Below are positions 8,560-16,870 of a stretch of DNA of 64,000 bases, piece after piece (the stretch's first letter is position 1; each line of letters opens with the position of its first letter). The DNA is from Amycolatopsis sp. 195334CR (GTDB taxonomy: Bacteria > Actinomycetota > Actinomycetes > Mycobacteriales > Pseudonocardiaceae): contig NZ_JAFJMJ010000002.1 of the NCBI RefSeq assembly GCF_017309385.1, positions 1,178,001 through 1,242,000 of the forward strand, written 5' to 3'. The notes below the pieces were generated by a model that was not told the origin of the DNA, ran no database searches, and saw only the letters and a program-made list of their open reading frames with translations. The position numbers and the translations under genes were made by a program.

Positions 8560-9933
8560 ATGCCTTCACTCGCTCCCCGGCGACGGTGGGCCGCGGCGGC
8601 GGTCGCCGTGGCCACGGTCGCGACCGTGACGACCGGATTCTCGGTCGCCGTCGCCTCGGCCGAAAGCCCGGGCGTCGCCGCGCTACCGGACGGTTTCCGC
8701 AGTGTCGGCTACATGCCGTCCTGGTCCGGCAGCGTCAACAGCATCCAGTACGGCAAGCTGACCCACATCAACTACGCCTTCGTGCTGCCGAATGCCAACG
8801 GCAGCCTGCAGGCGGTGCCCGATCCCGGGAAGTTGTCGTCACTGGTGACCCAGGGGCACAACAACGGCGTCAAGGTGTCGCTGGCCATCGGCGGTTGGAA
8901 CGACGGCAACGACTCGGCGTTCGAAGCGCTCGCGGCGAACTCGGGCAGCCGGACCACGTTCGTCAACAGCGTGGTCAACGTGGTGAACCAGTACCACCTC
9001 GACGGCGTCGACATCGACTGGGAGTACCCGGATCCGGGCACCTCGGGCAGCAACTTCACCGCGTTGATGCAGCAGCTGAGCACCGCGATGCACAGCCGGG
9101 GCAAGCTGCTGACCGCCGCGGTGGTTTCCGGCGGCAACACCGCCAACGGGGTGCAGCCCGCGGTGTTCGGGTACGTGGACTGGCTCAACATCATGGCCTA
9201 CGACGGCGGCAGCCCGCACGCGAACTACGACTGGTCGATCGCCTCGGCGAACGAGTGGAAGAGCCGCGGGCTGCCCGCCGCGAAAACCGTGCTGGGCGTG
9301 CCGTTCTACAGCCGTCCCGGGTACCTGACCTACGCACAGCTGGTGGCGATGGACCCGGCCAACGCCAACCGCGACTGCGTCACCGCGAACGGGGCGCAGC
9401 AGTGCTACAACGGCATTCCGACGATCAAGCGCAAGACCGAGTGGGCGCTGGCGAACGCGGGCGGCATCATGAACTGGGAGCTGTCGCAGGACACCACCGG
9501 CAGCACCTCGCTGGTGAGCGCGATCTACGACACCGCGTCCGGTGGCTCGGGCGGTAAGACCGGCCAGATCACCGGCTACGGCGGAAAGTGCGTGGACGTG
9601 GCAGGCGCGGCGACCGCCAACGGCACGCCCATCCAGTTGTGGACCTGCAACGGCAGCGCCGCCCAGCAGTGGACCTCGACCGGCGGCACGCTGCGCGCGC
9701 TGGGCAAGTGCCTGGACGTGACCAGCGCGGGCACGGCGAACGGCACGCCGATCCAGCTGTGGGAGTGCAACGGCACCGGTGCCCAGACCTGGACCGCGAC
9801 CGGCGGCGCCCTGCGGAACCCGGCTTCGGGCCGCTGCCTGGACGCCACCGGCCCCAGTTCCGGTGACGGCACCCGCCTGCAGATCTGGGACTGCGCGGGC
9901 TCGAGCAACCAGCTCTGGCAGATCCCGGCGTAG
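8560..9933 (+). CDS. Secreted GH18 chitinase with C-terminal ricin-type (CBM13) domain
   Basis: A 457-residue exported glycoside hydrolase. Residues 1-37 form a signal peptide with charged N-terminus and an Ala-rich hydrophobic core. The GH18 domain spans roughly 45-320 and contains the catalytic DxxDxDxE motif as DGVDIDWE near 148-155, where the Glu is the proton donor. A Gly/Ser linker leads to a beta-trefoil ricin-B/CBM13 domain, about 335-457, with three QxW-type repeats (AAQQW, GAQTW, SNQLW). It hydrolyses beta-1,4-GlcNAc polymers outside the cell, using the lectin-like module for carbohydrate attachment. It stands alone between short intergenic gaps and is followed by a strong stem-loop at 9945-9989. 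Confidence 0.95.
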   Translation: MPSLAPRRRWAAAAVAVATVATVTTGFSVAVASAESPGVAALPDGFRSVGYMPSWSGSVNSIQYGKLTHINYAFVLPNANGSLQAVPDPGKLSSLVTQGHNNGVKVSLAIGGWNDGNDSAFEALAANSGSRTTFVNSVVNVVNQYHLDGVDIDWEYPDPGTSGSNFTALMQQLSTAMHSRGKLLTAAVVSGGNTANGVQPAVFGYVDWLNIMAYDGGSPHANYDWSIASANEWKSRGLPAAKTVLGVPFYSRPGYLTYAQLVAMDPANANRDCVTANGAQQCYNGIPTIKRKTEWALANAGGIMNWELSQDTTGSTSLVSAIYDTASGGSGGKTGQITGYGGKCVDVAGAATANGTPIQLWTCNGSAAQQWTSTGGTLRALGKCLDVTSAGTANGTPIQLWECNGTGAQTWTATGGALRNPASGRCLDATGPSSGDGTRLQIWDCAGSSNQLWQIPA

Positions 9934-9944
9934 TTCCTAGGGCA

Positions 9945-9989
9945 CGAAGGTGGCTTCGGGGGCGAAATCCGCTCCCGGAGCCACCTTCG
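9945..9989 (+). terminator. Stem-loop terminator downstream of chitinase
   Basis: A 20-bp inverted repeat (9945-9964 with 9970-9989) pairs fully at RNA level with two G.U wobbles and a 5-nt loop, starting 11 bp after the chitinase stop. It begins CGAAGGTGGCTTCGG. No long T-run follows, as is common in high-GC actinobacteria. Its sequence resembles the other short GC-rich intergenic hairpins in this window, so it may also be a copy of a dispersed stem-loop family. Confidence 0.75.
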
Positions 9990-10096
9990 CAGTGACCCGG
10001 CATAGCCCGAATGGTGGTGTGCAATTAACCATCCATGCTGGTTCGATTCACGGCACCGCCGCCGGTAGTCATCGGTCACTGCAAAAGGAGCAGTCC

Positions 10097-11074
10097 ATGT
10101 CCCTGCGCCGCCGTATCGCCACGGTAACCGCCGCGGTCGCCCTCGCCGGTCTGCTGTCCCCGGCCGCCGTCGCCGGGGTCGGGCCGCTGGCGATCAAGCA
10201 GGTCGCCAGTGGTCTGAACCAGGCCTGGGCGGTCGACTTCCTGCCCGACGGCACCCCGCTGTTCACCCAGCGCAACGCCCGGTCGATCAGCAGGATCACC
10301 GGCGGGGCCGTCGAACAGGTCCAGACCATCAACGACGCCGTGGTCACCGCCGAGGGCGGGCTGCTCGGGCTGGCCGTCTCCCCGGACTACGCCACCGACC
10401 AGACGGTGTTCATCTACTACACCTCGAACTCCGACAACCGGATCGCCAAGCTCACCCTCGGCTCCGCGCCCACCCCGATCGTCACCGGGATCCCGCGCGG
10501 CAGCCAGTACCACCACGGCGGGCGCCTGCGGTTCGGCCCGGACGGTTACCTCTACGCGGGCACCGGCGACGGCCAGAACGCCGACAACGCGCAGAACGAC
10601 GGCTCGCTCGGTGGCAAGGTGCTGCGGGTGGACACCGACGGCAACGCCGCGCCCGGCAACCCCGGCGGTCACAAGTGGATTTCCAAGGGCCACCGCAACG
10701 TCCAGGGCGTGACCTGGGCGGGCAGCGACCTCTACATCGCCGACATCGGCCCGAGCGACGTCGACGAACTGAACAAGATCGAGCCCGGGGGCAACTACGG
10801 CTGGCCGACGTGTTCCGGTCCGTGCAGCAACCCGGCGTTCAAGAACCCGGTGAAGACCTGGCCCACCTCGACCGCGACACCGAGCGGGCTGGCGTACTAC
10901 AAGAACAGCCTGTACATGGCCTCGCTCAAGGGCGGCACGTTCAAGCTGACCACCTCGGGCGAGGGCGGCAAGATCTACCCCGAGCTCGGCCGCACCCGGG
11001 ACGAGGTGGCCGGCCCGGACGGGCAGCTGTGGGTGGTCACCCCGAGCGCCATCTACACCGCCGACGGTTCCTGA
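10097..11074 (+). CDS. Secreted PQQ-type sorbosone/glucose dehydrogenase-like beta-propeller protein
   Basis: A 325-residue exported protein with a clear signal peptide (MSLRRR then a hydrophobic core ending AVAG near residue 29). The remainder matches the soluble glucose/sorbosone dehydrogenase fold: family segments include QAWAVDFLPDG, EGGLLGLAVSPDY, YHHGGRLRFGPDGYLYAGTGDG near 130-150 (contains the catalytic-type His) and NYGWPTCSG near 230. The ATG at 10097 is chosen because AAAAGGAG lies 7 bp upstream. It is shorter than typical 350-450 residue members. It probably oxidises a sugar or aldose with a PQQ-like cofactor, but family members without PQQ exist, so activity is inferred only. Confidence 0.85.
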   Translation: MSLRRRIATVTAAVALAGLLSPAAVAGVGPLAIKQVASGLNQAWAVDFLPDGTPLFTQRNARSISRITGGAVEQVQTINDAVVTAEGGLLGLAVSPDYATDQTVFIYYTSNSDNRIAKLTLGSAPTPIVTGIPRGSQYHHGGRLRFGPDGYLYAGTGDGQNADNAQNDGSLGGKVLRVDTDGNAAPGNPGGHKWISKGHRNVQGVTWAGSDLYIADIGPSDVDELNKIEPGGNYGWPTCSGPCSNPAFKNPVKTWPTSTATPSGLAYYKNSLYMASLKGGTFKLTTSGEGGKIYPELGRTRDEVAGPDGQLWVVTPSAIYTADGS

Positions 11075-11135
11075 CCGGGCGCGGAGCACACCGACCGGCA
11101 GGCACCGTCCACACCGGACTGCCCGAAGTGACGGC

Positions 11136-11183
11136 GACGGCGTACCGGCTCCTCCCGATCCCGGGCCGAGCCGATACGCCGTC
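11136..11183. terminator. Bidirectional stem-loop between convergent genes
   Basis: A 16-bp inverted repeat (11136-11151 with 11168-11183, one mismatch, 16-nt spacer) lies between the convergent dehydrogenase-like gene ending at 11074 and the peptidase gene ending at 11196. Position and symmetry suit a terminator acting in both directions. Confidence 0.65.
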
Positions 11184-11195
11184 ACCTACCGCCGG

Positions 11196-11954
11196 TCAGA
11201 TCCCGCAGGTCGGTGCCGACCAGAACTGGCCGGACCGGTGCGCCACGTGGGTGTGGTCGTCGTGGCCGGGGTAACCCGGCCCGAGGATCTCGCTGAACCC
11301 GTGGTTGCGGGCCTGCTTGGCGAGCCCGCAGAAGCCCTGCGAACCGGCCCCCAGGTCCACCGCGTCCCCGTAGAGGTGGCGGCTGTTCGTCGCGCCGCCG
11401 ACCGCGTTGTTGCAGGCGACGCTGCGGAACCCGCCGTTGACCACGATGCCCTTGTCGCCCATGGCGTGCCGCATCGCCTGCAGCTTCCACATCGACACCA
11501 GCGCGTTGGCCTTCGCCGTGGCGGCCGAGACGTTGCCGCCCGACCAGTCCGAGTTGCAGTTGTTCAGCTCGTCGTAGCTGAAGTTGACCGGCGTGCAGTC
11601 GTTGTCCTGCAGCTCGTAGATCTTGGCGAACGTGTTCGGGCCGGCGATGCCGTCGGCCCCGAGCCCGTACGCCTGCTGGAACCGGGTGACCGCGGCCTTG
11701 GTGCCCGCGCCGAACTGGCCGTCGATGGCCAGCACGCCCCCGTAGCCGGGATAACCGGCCACCCGGATCTGCAGTTGCCGCACGTCGTCACCGGACGCGC
11801 CCTGGGACAGCGTGCGCCCCCACGTGTAACAGGCATCGGCGGCGGCCACGTCCTCGGCCGTCACCGGACCCGGATCGGCGGCCACCGGAGCGGCCACCGC
11901 GGTGCCGAGACCGGCCACGAGGGCCAGCATCGGCAGCAGAAAACGGATTCTCAT
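11196..11954 (-). CDS. Secreted zinc D-Ala-D-Ala carboxypeptidase (peptidase M15) with peptidoglycan-binding domain
   Basis: A 252-residue exported enzyme similar in layout to the Streptomyces albus G zinc DD-peptidase. The signal peptide covers about residues 1-26. A PG_binding_1 domain follows, about 50-115, with LAIDGQFGAGT and FQQAYGLGADG. The catalytic domain, about 120-252, has the Zn ligands in SRHLYGDAVD (His and Asp) and HDDHTHV (His). It cleaves the terminal D-Ala of peptidoglycan stem peptides in the cell wall. An in-frame GTG at 11966 exists, but the ATG at 11954 is preferred because AAAGGTG sits 9 bp before it and the protein then starts with MRIRF and the hydrophobic core. Confidence 0.92.
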   Translation of the reverse strand: MRIRFLLPMLALVAGLGTAVAAPVAADPGPVTAEDVAAADACYTWGRTLSQGASGDDVRQLQIRVAGYPGYGGVLAIDGQFGAGTKAAVTRFQQAYGLGADGIAGPNTFAKIYELQDNDCTPVNFSYDELNNCNSDWSGGNVSAATAKANALVSMWKLQAMRHAMGDKGIVVNGGFRSVACNNAVGGATNSRHLYGDAVDLGAGSQGFCGLAKQARNHGFSEILGPGYPGHDDHTHVAHRSGQFWSAPTCGI

Positions 11955-12105
11955 CGGACAGAACACCTTTCATGGCAGGGAAGGTGAGGTCCGCAGCGTG
12001 TCGATGTGACATCCCGGATGTCAATGAATCACCAGGCAAAGGCCTGGTTCGGCCGAAAGTGACCGCCTGAACGGCTCACGACGAAAGGATCTTGACAAAC
12101 CACCC

Positions 12106-14748
12106 CTACCGCACCCGGACTGCCATTCCGCTGGTCGCGCGGGCGTGTTCGACGTGCTCGCCGATCGCTGACGCGAGGTCGAGCGCCGCGGAATGGTGCC
12201 GCGCGGCTTCCGCCGGGTCGTCGGCGGCCTCACCCAGCGCGTTCAGGGCCCGCGCCATCAGCTGCCGGTTGCCGACGGCCTCGGCGGCTTCCAGTGCCTC
12301 GCGGAGGTGGGTGCGAGCCCGCCCGTGCTCGCCGAGCTTGAGGTGGACGGTCCCGAGCTGGTACCGGGCGTCGGCGTGGACGAGGTGGTGGCCGCTGGCG
12401 GCCGCCGCGGTCAGCGTGCGGTCGAGGTAGTCCAGTGCTTCGGCGTAGCGGCCGGTGTCCTCGCACAACGCGGCGAAGTGGCAGAGGTTGACCGCCTCGG
12501 TCCCGCGGTCGGCGGTGTCCTTGTTGGTGGCCAGCGAACGTTCCAGCAGTTCGGCCGCGCGTTCGTGCTCACCGAGGTGGCGGTACGCGTCCCCGAGGTT
12601 GCCGAGGATGGCGGCGGCGAACGTGTGGTCGCCGGTTTCACGTTGGCACGCCAGCGCTTCCTCGTAGCAGCGCGCCGCTTCACCGAATTCGTTGGCGATC
12701 GCGTGCATCAGCCCGAGGTTGTTCAGCACCCCGGCGCGGGCGGCGGGCTCGTGAAGTGCCGAGGCGCGTTCGAACGAGCGCATCGCGGCTTCCCGTTGCC
12801 AGAGACGGAAATGCGCCAAGCCGATCCGGTTCAGCACGACGGCTTGGGCGGTGGGTTCTTCGGCCGAGTCGAGCGCGAGCGTGTGCAACTTCAGCGCGTC
12901 GTCGTTGTAACCGCCGTTGTCCAGGTATCGCCAGAGCAGGGGCGAGAGGAGTCCGGCATATTCGGTCCGTTGTGGACTGGCGGCGAGCAGCAGGTTGACG
13001 CGTTCGGCGTCGAGCCAGCGCAAAGCCTGGGGATAAACGGAAAACCTCGGCACGGCCGCGGCGGGTGGTTCGATCTCCGGGCGCCGGCCGGACTCGTGCG
13101 GGGAAACGCGGTCCATCGCACGTGCGGTCGTGTACAGGTACCAGCCCAGCAACCGGGGGAGCGCCTCGGCTGCTTCTTCCGGTGAAGCGAGTTCGACGGC
13201 GTAGGCGCGCAGGAGGTCGTGCAGCTGGTAGCGGCCGTCGGCGGTCTCCTCCACCAGGTGCGCCCGTCGCAGTTCGTCCACCGCCCGCCGTGTGTCGGTG
13301 CCGGCGAGTGCGGTCAGCGCGGGCAGGTCGATGTCCAACCCGGGATGCACGCCGAACAGCCGGAACAGGCGCGCCGCCGCCGGCCGCAAACGGTGGTACG
13401 ACCAGGAAAACACGGTCCGCACGTCGCCGCCCAGCGCCTCGGGATCGGCCTCGGGGTGCGCCTTGATCGACTCGGCGGCGATGCGCAGGGCCAGCGGCAG
13501 CCGGGCGCACCGCTCGACCAGCCGGGCGGTGGTCTCGGCATCGGTGGTCACCTGCGCCGCCCGCAGCAGTTCGGTGGCCTCTTCGCCGGTGAGCCGGTCC
13601 AGCGCGATCCGGTGCGCGCCCTCGCGGACGACCAGCCCGGCGAGCGCGTCCCGGCTGGTGATCACCACCTGGCAGGACGGCGTGCCGGGCAGCAGCGGGC
13701 GCACCTGCTCCACGCCCGCCGCGTTGTCCAGGACCAGGAGCAGCCGCTTCCGGTCCAGCAGCGTGCGGAACCGGGCCGCGCGCTCCTCCGGATCGGCCGG
13801 GATCCCGGCGCCCCGCACCCCGAGCGCCCGCAACAGGGTCGCCAGTGCTTCCGTCGCGGGCATCGGCTGGTCGGGGCCGTAGCCACGCAGGTCGACGTAC
13901 AGCGAACCGTCCGGGAAGCGGGCGCGGACCCGGTGTGCCCAGTGCCGGGCCAGGCTGGTCTTGCCGACGCCCGCGGTACCGGTCAGCACGACCAGCGGGC
14001 CCGCCGAGTCCAATTCGGACAGTTCGGCCCGGCGGCCGGTGAACTCCCGCGGTGGCGAGACCGGCGACAGGCGGCGTTCGAGTGCGCGCAACTCCGGCCC
14101 TGGTTCGAGGCCCAGTTCCTCGATCATCGTCTCGCGCACTTCCCGGTACAGGGCCAGCGCGGCGTCGGTCTGACCGGTCTCGTGTAGACAGACCATCAGC
14201 AGCGCCTGCAGGCTTTCGCGCAAGGGGTGGGTGGCGGCCAGCGTGGCCACGTCGGGCAGCACTTCGGCGTGATGTCCCAGCTCGGCCTCCGCCCGGTACA
14301 GCTCTTCGGTCGCCGCCAGCCGCCGATCGAACAGGCGACGGCGTTCGGCGACGAGCATGGGCGCCGTCAGCCCGTCGTACGGTTCGGCACGCCACAACTC
14401 CAGCGCCGCCCGGAGCAACTCGGCGCGGCGGGCGGGCTCGTGTTCGGCTGCCTCGGCGAGCAGCGATTCGAACCGCTCGACGTCGGACTCGCCGGGCAGC
14501 ACGCGCAACCGGTAGGCGTCCGCCTCGAAGGACAACCGGTCCGGTTCGGGGAGTACCCGCCGGAGCCGGAAGATGTGCAGCTGGAGCTTCGCCGGACTGC
14601 TCACCTGACCCGGCCAGAGCTCTTCGGCGAGCACGTCGGCGGGCACCGGCCGGTTGGCGCGTGCCAGCAGAACCCCCAGCAGCGTGCGCTGCAACCGCCC
14701 GCGAAACGCCGGCGGGCCGAGCACCGAGTACGTGTCCACCCGCCTCAC
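12106..14748 (-). CDS. SARP-family regulator: HTH-BTAD-NB-ARC-TPR (AfsR-like)
   Basis: An 880-residue signal-transduction regulator. Residues 1-85 form an OmpR/SARP winged helix (AEELWPGQ and the LQLHIFRLRRVL recognition helix). About 90-235 form the bacterial transcriptional activation domain. An NB-ARC ATPase follows with Walker A GTAGVGKTS near 255 and DNAAGVEQV/ITSRDALAG segments. The C-terminal third, about 590-870, is a run of TPR-like helices rich in Ala/Leu/Glu. AfsR and related SARPs activate secondary-metabolite clusters after an ATP-dependent switch. No biosynthetic cluster is adjacent, so the target is unclear; the divergent O-methyltransferase gene is the nearest candidate. Start is a GTG at 14748. 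Confidence 0.92.
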   Translation of the reverse strand: MRRVDTYSVLGPPAFRGRLQRTLLGVLLARANRPVPADVLAEELWPGQVSSPAKLQLHIFRLRRVLPEPDRLSFEADAYRLRVLPGESDVERFESLLAEAAEHEPARRAELLRAALELWRAEPYDGLTAPMLVAERRRLFDRRLAATEELYRAEAELGHHAEVLPDVATLAATHPLRESLQALLMVCLHETGQTDAALALYREVRETMIEELGLEPGPELRALERRLSPVSPPREFTGRRAELSELDSAGPLVVLTGTAGVGKTSLARHWAHRVRARFPDGSLYVDLRGYGPDQPMPATEALATLLRALGVRGAGIPADPEERAARFRTLLDRKRLLLVLDNAAGVEQVRPLLPGTPSCQVVITSRDALAGLVVREGAHRIALDRLTGEEATELLRAAQVTTDAETTARLVERCARLPLALRIAAESIKAHPEADPEALGGDVRTVFSWSYHRLRPAAARLFRLFGVHPGLDIDLPALTALAGTDTRRAVDELRRAHLVEETADGRYQLHDLLRAYAVELASPEEAAEALPRLLGWYLYTTARAMDRVSPHESGRRPEIEPPAAAVPRFSVYPQALRWLDAERVNLLLAASPQRTEYAGLLSPLLWRYLDNGGYNDDALKLHTLALDSAEEPTAQAVVLNRIGLAHFRLWQREAAMRSFERASALHEPAARAGVLNNLGLMHAIANEFGEAARCYEEALACQRETGDHTFAAAILGNLGDAYRHLGEHERAAELLERSLATNKDTADRGTEAVNLCHFAALCEDTGRYAEALDYLDRTLTAAAASGHHLVHADARYQLGTVHLKLGEHGRARTHLREALEAAEAVGNRQLMARALNALGEAADDPAEAARHHSAALDLASAIGEHVEHARATSGMAVRVR

Positions 14749-14780
14749 CCCCGGGCACAGTCTGCCCGTTTTCGCTATGG

Positions 14781-14799
14781 TTAGGCTAGGCTAACTTGG
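14781..14799. promoter_or_regulatory. Putative IdeR/DmdR iron box upstream of O-methyltransferase
   Basis: The 19-mer TTAGGCTAGGCTAACTTGG agrees at 15 of 19 positions with the actinobacterial iron-box consensus TTAGGTTAGGCTAACCTAA bound by IdeR/DmdR1 with Fe(II). It lies 22 bp before the methyltransferase ATG at 14821 and 33 bp before the SARP GTG at 14748, so it could repress either gene in iron-replete cells. Motif match is seen; binding is inferred. Confidence 0.65.
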
Positions 14800-14820
14800 T
14801 CCGGCAACCCTGGGGGAACG

Positions 14821-15849
14821 ATGACGGAAGCCCAACCTCGTGAACTGATGCGCCTGGTGTTCGGCGGGATGGCGGCGCAGGTGATCGGTGTCCTCACCCG
14901 GCTCGAACTCGCCGACGCGATCGGGGACGGCGGCGCGACGATCGCCGAACTCGCCGCCGCCAAGGACATCCCCGGCCAGCAGATGTACCGGCTGCTCCGC
15001 GCCGCCGCCGGGCTGGGGTTGCTGGCCGAGCACGACGGCGGGCGGTTCGAGCTCACCCCGCAGGGCGCGCTCCTGCGCCGGGACTCGCCGGCTTCCCTGC
15101 ACGCCTTCGCCCGGATGTTCACCGACCCGATCATGCTCGCCGCGTGGCCGAACCTGGAACACAGCCTGCGCACCGGCAGCACCTCGTTCGAGGACGTGTT
15201 CGGCGCGAGCTTCTTCGACCACCTCGCGAAGGTGCCGGAGATGTCGGCCCTGTTCAACGCGTCGATGAGCCAGGCGACCGGCGCGGTGGCGGCCACCCTG
15301 CCCGCGGCCTACGACTTCGGGAGGTTCCACACGCTCGCCGACATCGGCGGCGGGGACGGCACGCTGCTTTCCGCCGTGCTCACCGCGAATCCCGACCTCC
15401 GCGGCCTGCTCTTCGACAGCGAAGCCGGTGCCGCGCAGGCGCCGGAAACCCTCGGCGAACTGACCCAGCGGTGCGAGGTCCACACCGGGAACTTCTTCGA
15501 GTCCGTGCCCGCCGGAGCCGACGCCTACCTGCTCAAGAGCATCCTCCACGACTGGAGCGACGAGCAGTGCGCGGCCATTCTCGGGCACTGCCGCGCGGTA
15601 CTGCCCGAGAACGGCCGCGTGCTCATCGTCGAACCGGTGCTGCCGGAGCTGGTGCCGCCCGGTGGACCGGGCGGCATCTACCTCAGCGACCTCAACATGC
15701 TGGTCAACGTCGGCGGCCGCGAACGCACCCGCACCGACTTCGAGAACCTGTGCGAGAGCGCCGGTCTGCGCCTCACCGAGGTGATCCCGTTGCCACCGCA
15801 GACCGGGTTCAGCGTGCTCGAAGCCGTCAAACCTGCTGACCGAGCTTGA
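14821..15849 (+). CDS. SAM-dependent O-methyltransferase (methyltransf_2 family), iron-box associated
   Basis: A 342-residue small-molecule O-methyltransferase of the hydroxyneurosporene/acetylserotonin type. An N-terminal dimerisation/winged-helix domain covers about 1-100. The SAM motif I is DIGGGDG near residue 175-181 and the catalytic His lies in LHDWSD near 243. It methylates phenolic or similar hydroxyls; the actual acceptor is unknown. The iron-box-like sequence just upstream suggests induction under iron limitation, so a link with a catecholate or siderophore-like product is possible. The 3' end overlaps the convergent dioxygenase gene by 23 bp. A second methyltransferase of the same family occurs at 36802. 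Confidence 0.88.
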   Translation: MTEAQPRELMRLVFGGMAAQVIGVLTRLELADAIGDGGATIAELAAAKDIPGQQMYRLLRAAAGLGLLAEHDGGRFELTPQGALLRRDSPASLHAFARMFTDPIMLAAWPNLEHSLRTGSTSFEDVFGASFFDHLAKVPEMSALFNASMSQATGAVAATLPAAYDFGRFHTLADIGGGDGTLLSAVLTANPDLRGLLFDSEAGAAQAPETLGELTQRCEVHTGNFFESVPAGADAYLLKSILHDWSDEQCAAILGHCRAVLPENGRVLIVEPVLPELVPPGGPGGIYLSDLNMLVNVGGRERTRTDFENLCESAGLRLTEVIPLPPQTGFSVLEAVKPADRA

Positions 15850-16870
15850 ACCCCTCCCGCGAGGCCGTGTAGGAGAAACCGTCCGCGCCGATCGTCACGT
15901 CCGACTCACGGGCCTCGGCGCGGACCACCAGCGGCTGCGGTTCACCGTCGAGGTCGAGCACGGCCGACGCCTCGGCGTACCAGCTCGGCACCACCGGATT
16001 GCCCCACCAGTCCCGCCGCTGGTTGTCGTGCACGTCCCAGCTGATCACCGGGTTGTCCGGGTCACCGGTGTAGTAGTCGTGCGTGTAGATCTCGATGCGG
16101 TGCCCGTCCGGATCCCGCAGGTACAGGTAGAACGCGTTCGACACGCCGTGGCGGCCGGGACCGCGCTCGATCATCTCCGGTTTGCGCAGCGCGCCGAGGT
16201 GGTCGCACAGGTGCAGGATCTGCGACCGCTCGTGGGTGGCGAACGCCAGGTGGTGCAGGCGCGGCCCGTCACCCCCGGTCAGCGCCACGTCGTGCACCGT
16301 CGGCTTGCGGAACATCCAGGCCGCGTAGACGGTTCCCTCGTCGTCCTTGATGTCCTCGGACACCCGGAACCCGAGGCCTTCGTAGTACTCCCGCGCGGCG
16401 GGCACGTCCGGCGTGGCCACGTTGAAGTGGTCCAATCTGGACAGTGCGCCCGCACCGTGCACGTCGTAGCGCTGGGTGAACCGTTCGGTGTGCTCGGCGT
16501 GGTGGAAGAACTCCACCGGGAAGCCGAGCGGGTCCTCCACCCGCACCGCCTCGCCGATGCCCCGCGTCGCCCCGGCCGGACGCCGTTCCACCCGCACGCC
16601 CAGCTCGCGGTAGTACGCCTCGGCCAGCGCGAGGTCCGCCTCCCCGCGCACCCGGTAGGCGAGCACGGCCACCGCGGGCACCGGCCCCTTGCGCAGGATC
16701 AGCGAGTGGTGCAGGTACTCCTCGAACGCGCGCAGGTGGATCGCCTCGTCGTCCTCGTGCGTGACCAGCAGGCCGAGCACGTCCACGTAGAACGCGCGCG
16801 AGGCGGCCAGATCGGTGACCACGAGTTCGGCGTAGGCGCACCGGATGACGTCCGGCGGGGTGGTGGTCAT
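15827..16870 (-). CDS. hpaD: Homoprotocatechuate (3,4-dihydroxyphenylacetate) 2,3-dioxygenase
   Basis: A 347-residue extradiol ring-cleavage dioxygenase of the vicinal oxygen chelate fold, with two tandem domains (about 8-130 and 145-275). It closely follows the actinobacterial homoprotocatechuate 2,3-dioxygenase pattern, including the C-terminal segment HDNQRRDWWGNPVVPSWY that closes the active site. Fe/Mn ligands are visible as His in SRLDHFNVA near 149, His in RLHHLAFATH near 209 and Glu in GHRIEIYTHD near 261. It opens the catechol ring to 5-carboxymethyl-2-hydroxymuconate semialdehyde, the substrate of the preceding gene product. It is last in the operon and overlaps the upstream gene by 4 bp (ATGA). 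Confidence 0.94.
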   Translation of the reverse strand: MTTTPPDVIRCAYAELVVTDLAASRAFYVDVLGLLVTHEDDEAIHLRAFEEYLHHSLILRKGPVPAVAVLAYRVRGEADLALAEAYYRELGVRVERRPAGATRGIGEAVRVEDPLGFPVEFFHHAEHTERFTQRYDVHGAGALSRLDHFNVATPDVPAAREYYEGLGFRVSEDIKDDEGTVYAAWMFRKPTVHDVALTGGDGPRLHHLAFATHERSQILHLCDHLGALRKPEMIERGPGRHGVSNAFYLYLRDPDGHRIEIYTHDYYTGDPDNPVISWDVHDNQRRDWWGNPVVPSWYAEASAVLDLDGEPQPLVVRAEARESDVTIGADGFSYTASREGFKLGQQV

